Translations under genes and position numbers: made by a program
In this document: piece by piece, positions 59,993-64,000 of the stretch
Layout of the letters: each line of letters opens with the position of its first letter
How positions within the stretch are numbered: position 1 is the stretch's first letter
The notes under the pieces: generated by a model
Databases searched by the model: none
Told to the model about the DNA's origin: nothing
Seen by the model: only the letters and a program-made list of their open reading frames with translations
NCBI RefSeq assembly: GCF_037138995.1
Contig: NZ_JBAXHI010000002.1
Location: forward strand, 124,001-188,000
Origin: Chlorohelix sp037138995
GTDB lineage: Bacteria > Chloroflexota > Chloroflexia > Chloroheliales > Chloroheliaceae
Reading direction: 5' to 3'
Length of the DNA stretch: 64,000 nt

Positions 59993-61360
59993 ATGGCAAA
60001 GACAGTCGAACGCAATGCCGCGGAATCTATAGCGGTCAATGTCGCCCCGTCCGTGCATATCAGCCCAGAAGAGGTACATACTACTTTAAGCCGTCATATG
60101 CTGGCGGATGGCTATAGTTTCGTGTACGACCATCGCAAGAGCGAGGGTAGCTATCTGGTAGATGCCAAAAGCGGCAAACGCTACCTAGATTTATTCAGCT
60201 TTTACGCCAGTTCGCCACTTTCTCACAACCATCCCGGTCTGAAAGACCCTGCTTTCCGCGAACGTTTGGCAGATGCCGCGCTGATAAATCCGGCTAACTC
60301 CGATGTTTACACAGTTGAAATGGCGGAGTTCGTAGAAACTTTTACCCGTTTGGCTGTTCCCGATTATTTGCCGCATATTTTCTTTGTGGCAGGGGGCGCG
60401 CCCGCAGTGGAAAATGCCCTGAAAACAGCTTTTGACTGGAAGGTTCGCAAGAATTTTGCCAAAGGGTACGCCTACGAAAAGGGTCATAAGGTATTGCACT
60501 TCAAAGAGGCTTTTCACGGGCGATTGGGCTATACCATTAGCCTAACCAATACCGCCGACCCGCGCAAATACATGTATTTCCCGCGCTTCGATTGGCCCCG
60601 CGTAGATAATCCCAAACTCGAATTTCCGGTGGATGCTTCGCTGGCACAAGCGCGGGAAGCGGAATCGCTTTTGCAAATAAAAGAAGCTTTCGAGCGCAAC
60701 CCTGACGATATTGCCGCTATTATTATTGAGCCGATTCAGGGCGAGGGGGGCGACAATCATTTTCGCCCGGAGTTCTTAAAGGCGTTGCGCCACATAGCGG
60801 ATGAGCATGAAGCCATGCTCATTTTCGATGAAGTGCAAACCGGAATCGGTATTACCGGCACAATGTGGGCGCATCAGCAATTGTGGGCAAAGCCGGATAT
60901 TCTGATATTTGGCAAGAAAACGCAAATTTGCGGTATTGCCGTGTCAAGTCGGGTGGATGAGGTGGAACACAACGTTTTTGTGGAACACAGCCGCATCAAC
61001 AGCACATGGGGCGGTAATTTGGTGGATATGGTGCGAGGGCAACGCTACCTTGAGATTATCCATGCCGAGCGTTTGGTCGAAAATGCGCGGATAATGGGCG
61101 AATATTTTTTGGAGAAATTGCAGGAGCTTGAGCAGAAAAACGCGCCGATTGGCAATGTACGGGGGCGGGGGTTGTTCCTAGCTTTTGACCTAACCGATAT
61201 GGCTGCCCGTAATAAGCTGATTAAGGACGCTTACGACAACGGTTTGCTGCTACTGCAAAGCGGCATTTGTTCTATCCGCTTGCGTCCACATCTGGACATC
61301 AAAAAACAAGCGATTGACCACGCGCTGGAAATTCTCGAACAACTCTGGCACCTTCGCTAA
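59993..61360 (+). CDS. lat: L-lysine 6-aminotransferase
   Basis: A 455-residue class III PLP aminotransferase best fitting lysine epsilon-aminotransferase, which moves the side-chain amino group of lysine to 2-oxoglutarate. Hallmarks are FSFYASSPLSHNHPGL near residue 66, FVAGGAPAVENALKTAFDW near 131, AFHGRLGYTISLTN near 173, IIIEPIQGEGGDNHFR near 245, DEVQTGIGITGT near 279 and the PLP lysine in IFGKKTQICG near 309. The ATG at 59993 has AAGGGG 6 bases before it and replaces a TTG two codons earlier. The product, aminoadipate semialdehyde, enters lysine catabolism. A strong terminator follows. Confidence 0.9.
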   Translation: MAKTVERNAAESIAVNVAPSVHISPEEVHTTLSRHMLADGYSFVYDHRKSEGSYLVDAKSGKRYLDLFSFYASSPLSHNHPGLKDPAFRERLADAALINPANSDVYTVEMAEFVETFTRLAVPDYLPHIFFVAGGAPAVENALKTAFDWKVRKNFAKGYAYEKGHKVLHFKEAFHGRLGYTISLTNTADPRKYMYFPRFDWPRVDNPKLEFPVDASLAQAREAESLLQIKEAFERNPDDIAAIIIEPIQGEGGDNHFRPEFLKALRHIADEHEAMLIFDEVQTGIGITGTMWAHQQLWAKPDILIFGKKTQICGIAVSSRVDEVEHNVFVEHSRINSTWGGNLVDMVRGQRYLEIIHAERLVENARIMGEYFLEKLQELEQKNAPIGNVRGRGLFLAFDLTDMAARNKLIKDAYDNGLLLLQSGICSIRLRPHLDIKKQAIDHALEILEQLWHLR

Positions 61361-61370
61361 CAAATAAAAA

Positions 61371-61402
61371 AGGAGACGCTTCTTTGCGCCTCCTCTTTTT
61401 TT
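61371..61402. terminator. Bidirectional terminator between lat and aceA
   Basis: AGGAGACGC (61371-61379) and GCGCCTCCT (61386-61394) pair with one mismatch; T-runs lie on the right (plus strand) and A-runs on the left (minus strand). It separates two convergent genes. Confidence 0.88.
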
Positions 61403-61414
61403 ATTTCAGGATAA

Positions 61415-62728
61415 TTAGCGCGTGAACTGGGCTTCCTCAGTAGAGCCGTGCAAAGCGGTAGTTGAGGAATTACCGCCGGAAATTACCTGAGCCACCTCAT
61501 CGAAGTAGCCGGTACCAACCTCACGTTGGTGCTTAACGGCGGTGTAGCCATACTCTTCGGCAGAGAACTCCGACTGCTGCAACTTGGAGTAGGCTGCCAT
61601 GCCACTTTCTTTGTAACCACGCGCCAGTTCAAACATGCTGTAGTTGAGGGCGTGGAAACCGGCAAGGGTAACGAATTGGAACTTGTAGCCCATTTTGCCC
61701 AATTCTTTCTGGAAATTGGCAATAGTGGCTTCGTCCAGTTTCTTTTTCCAATTGAAGGAAGGTGAGCAGTTGTACGCCAGCAACTTGCCGGGGAACTGTT
61801 CGTGGATTGCTTCGGCAAACATACGCGCTTCTTCAAGGTTCGGCTCGGAAGTCTCGCACCACACCAAATCGGCGTAAGGAGCATAAGCCAGACCGCGTGC
61901 AATTGCCGAGCCAAGCCCACCCTTGATGCGGTAGAAGCCTTCAGCAGTGCGTTCGCCGGTTACGAACGGTTTGTCGTAAGGGTCAATGTCGCTGGTAATC
62001 AGGAAAGCGCCGTTAGCATCGGTGCGAGCAATCAGAAGGGTGGGTACGCCCATCACGTCCATTGCAAAACGCGCCGAAATGAGGTTGCGGACAGCTTGTT
62101 GGGTAGGAAGCAGCACTTTGCCGCCCATATGACCGCATTTTTTCTCAGATGCCAACTGATCTTCAAGGTGTACGCCCGCTGCGCCTGCTTCTACCATCGC
62201 TTTTGCTAGTTCAAATACATTGAGAGGTCCGCCGAAACCCGCTTCGGCATCCGCAATAATGGGGGCGAACCAGTGAATATCGTCTCTGCCTTCGGAAGTG
62301 TAGATTTCATCGGCGCGTTGTAGAGCCTGATTAATGCGTTTAACTACACTCGGCACGCTGTTAGCGGGGTAAAGGCTTTGGTCAGGATACATGTTTCCCG
62401 ACAGGTTAGCGTCTGCCGCAACTTGCCAACCGCTCAGATAGATGGCTTTTAGCCCGGCTTTAACCTGTTGAACTGCCTGATTACCGGTAAGCGCACCCAA
62501 AGCCGGTACGAAATCGTCGGTGTGAAGCAACTCCCACAATCTAGCTGCGCCTAATCGCGCCAGTGTATGCTCTACCTGTACTGACCCGCGTAACCGCACT
62601 ACGTCCGCGGCGGTGTAAGGGCGTTTGATGCTTGCCCAGCGGCTATCGTTTGCCCAGCTTTTCTCTAACTCAGCGATAGCCTGTTCTTGTTTGTAATTTT
62701 TGTGACCGTTGGAATTGCTGTTAGCCAT
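61415..62728 (-). CDS. aceA: Isocitrate lyase
   Basis: AceA splits isocitrate into glyoxylate and succinate, the first step of the glyoxylate shunt. The 437-residue length is normal for bacteria. The catalytic cysteine is in the signature KKCGHMGGK near residue 196, with YPDQSLYPANSVP near 118, PIIADAEAGFGG near 157 and YNCSPSFNWKK near 324. GGAG precedes the ATG. No malate synthase gene is in the window. The enzyme allows growth on acetate or fatty acids, in line with the acyl-CoA synthetase encoded at 21674-23155, though the genes are not linked. Confidence 0.96.
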   Translation of the reverse strand: MANSNSNGHKNYKQEQAIAELEKSWANDSRWASIKRPYTAADVVRLRGSVQVEHTLARLGAARLWELLHTDDFVPALGALTGNQAVQQVKAGLKAIYLSGWQVAADANLSGNMYPDQSLYPANSVPSVVKRINQALQRADEIYTSEGRDDIHWFAPIIADAEAGFGGPLNVFELAKAMVEAGAAGVHLEDQLASEKKCGHMGGKVLLPTQQAVRNLISARFAMDVMGVPTLLIARTDANGAFLITSDIDPYDKPFVTGERTAEGFYRIKGGLGSAIARGLAYAPYADLVWCETSEPNLEEARMFAEAIHEQFPGKLLAYNCSPSFNWKKKLDEATIANFQKELGKMGYKFQFVTLAGFHALNYSMFELARGYKESGMAAYSKLQQSEFSAEEYGYTAVKHQREVGTGYFDEVAQVISGGNSSTTALHGSTEEAQFTR

Positions 62729-63079
62729 TGAAAAATCTCCTTTTGCTTCTTTGCAAATATACTATCACCCCAAAAATTTCTTTGAGGATAAAATGCCTGT
62801 AATTTTGACAGTCTAATGAACTTATTTCTCCGATTGGAAATGAACCGGAAAAGCAGTTATCGCATTTGTTAAACTATTGATTCTTGTAATTAGTGCCATA
62901 AGCTTTATCTATGGTAATGACGTTTATGATTAACATTACCTATCAATAACTATAATCACAAAATCGCATAGAATCAAGAGAATAACAGGTGAATGGTATA
63001 GAATTGCCTGTGAATGGTAATTTGATGTCTTTGTGGCGCTATAACGGTAATGTATTTTTCGAAATGGTACAATATCGCT
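62729..63079. other. Divergent promoter region of aceA and fmt
   Basis: About 350 AT-rich bases holding both promoters. GGTAATG (62913-62919) and CATTACC (62934-62940) form an inverted repeat that could be an operator, and GTGAATGGTA occurs twice near 62992-63020. No gene is seen. Confidence 0.5.
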
Positions 63080-64000
63080 ATGAATAAGTTAAAAATTCTT
63101 TTTATGGGAACTCCCGAATTTGGGGCAACGATACTGTATGCGTTGGCAACTGCACCCCATTTGGAGGTTATGGGCGTGGTTACGCAACCTGACCGTCCGG
63201 CAGGTAGAAAAAACCAACTTAGCCCACCCCCCGTTAAAGTAGCCGCGCAAGAACTTGGTCTTCCATTAATGCAGGTTGAACGCTTGCGCGACTCTGCCGT
63301 TCAGGCACAGTTGTTGGAATTTAGCGCAGGGGCTGAAATATTTGTGGTGGCGGCGTTTGGCTTGATTTTGCCGATTGCAGTTTTGAATATGCCCCGATTA
63401 GGCTGTATTAATGTACACGGTTCTTTGCTGCCAGAATATCGGGGAGCTTCTCCGGTGGCGCAAGCTATTTTGGATGGAAAAACCGAAACAGGTATCACAA
63501 TAATGCTTATGGAAAAAGGCTTGGATACCGGTCCTATGCTCAGCAAAGTAGTAATTCCAATTGAGCCTGAAGATACCCAACCAAGCTTAATGGATAAGCT
63601 GGCTAAATCGGGCGCGGCGTTATTGTTGGATACTTTACCGCGCTGGGTAGCGGGGCAAATCACCCCTGAGAAGCAAGACGACACCCGCGCCACTATTACT
63701 GGTATTATCAAGAAGGAATATGGCTTGCTAGATTGGAACAAGCCCGCCGCAAGCATTGAGTGTATGACTCGCGCTTATTACCCGTGGCCCGGAACTTATA
63801 CTTTTTGGCAAGGGCAAAACTTGAAGATAACCGGGGCAACTGTCTTTCCAGAAGAAGTAGCGGAAAGCGCTATACCGGGAACTGTAGTTTTGGCACGAGT
63901 TGAAGGAAAAGAACGTGTTTTGATTGCCACTGCTAAGGGGTGGCTTGCGCCTCGTGAGTTACAATTACCCGGAAAAAAGGCTATACCTGCGCTAGAATTT
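63080..64000 (+). CDS. fmt: Methionyl-tRNA formyltransferase, 5' part
   Basis: The first 307 residues of Fmt, which formylates initiator Met-tRNA; the gene runs off the right edge. The ATG at 63080 begins KLKILFMGTPEFGA, followed by VVTQPDRPAGR (about residues 34-44), INVHGSLLPEYRGASPV with the catalytic HGSLLP (about 111-127), and MEKGLDTGPML near 147 with the active-site aspartate. Residues after about 205 are the start of the C-terminal tRNA-binding domain (EYGLLDWNKPAASIECMTRA). No strong ribosome site is visible. Confidence 0.95.
   Translation, partial: MNKLKILFMGTPEFGATILYALATAPHLEVMGVVTQPDRPAGRKNQLSPPPVKVAAQELGLPLMQVERLRDSAVQAQLLEFSAGAEIFVVAAFGLILPIAVLNMPRLGCINVHGSLLPEYRGASPVAQAILDGKTETGITIMLMEKGLDTGPMLSKVVIPIEPEDTQPSLMDKLAKSGAALLLDTLPRWVAGQITPEKQDDTRATITGIIKKEYGLLDWNKPAASIECMTRAYYPWPGTYTFWQGQNLKITGATVFPEEVAESAIPGTVVLARVEGKERVLIATAKGWLAPRELQLPGKKAIPALEF

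Overview
The window looks like a chromosomal segment of a Chloroflexota bacterium, possibly a phototrophic one. The signs are a giant membrane protein with the YYY domain known from Chloroflexi and Archaea, secreted proteins with long Thr/Pro linkers, a type 2 tryptophan synthase beta chain, the MurT/GatD lipid II amidation pair, and a BchC-like bacteriochlorophyll dehydrogenase next to an ArsA-like ATPase. The lineage call is inference from gene content only. No rRNA, tRNA, CRISPR array, transposase or prophage was seen.

Layout. 1-3400: cation/proton antiporter fragment, small proteins, a MazG-like/PIN pair and gpsA. 3400-4100: repeat-rich spacer. 4100-15300: cell-surface genes (beta-helix protein, two GT-C-type membrane proteins, one of them a GT39-YYY-TPR fusion, and an esterase). 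15700-19850: a C26 amidotransferase with murI, a GT2 enzyme, and a peroxiredoxin/metallo-beta-lactamase fusion. 20000-28550 (minus): a lipoprotein, then a compact seven-gene operon with murT and gatD. 28900-35200: FAA hydrolase, secreted glycosidase, NfeD-like protein, response regulator, RecB-like nuclease. 35700-38640: korAB. 38690-45290 (minus): a secreted helical protein, an operon of a two-component system, DUF302 protein and glutaredoxin, then rhodanese, a GltD-like Fe-S flavoprotein and a ferredoxin. 45700-50170: NDH-2, a membrane protein, ArsA-like ATPase and BchC. 50440-52930: rubrerythrin, GlpC/HdrD-like protein and DUF3501. 53300-58730: secreted propeller protein, TrpB2 and a TIR-FGE protein. 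59000-64000: class II aldolase, lysine 6-aminotransferase, isocitrate lyase and the start of fmt.

How the genes fit together. Much of the middle of the window is low-potential redox chemistry: KorAB makes or uses reduced ferredoxin, and the 2x[4Fe-4S] ferredoxin and GltD-like flavoprotein could pass the electrons on. An almost identical 18-bp palindrome lies upstream of korAB and in the divergent ferredoxin/NDH-2 promoter region, which suggests shared control. The rubrerythrin group handles peroxide or oxygen stress.

Two observations stand out. First, the glutaredoxin-PDZ gene reads through an in-frame TGA exactly where the first cysteine of the CPYC motif belongs. It has a strong Shine-Dalgarno site upstream and a SECIS-like hairpin downstream, so it is probably a selenoprotein. 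Second, the TIR-FGE protein ends in a stretch with the hallmarks of a variable repeat of a diversity-generating retroelement (NNY codon bias, GGS...GFRVV frame, hairpin just downstream), although no reverse transcriptase or template repeat lies in the window. A 40-bp promoter-like repeat occurs three times in intergenic regions without indels.
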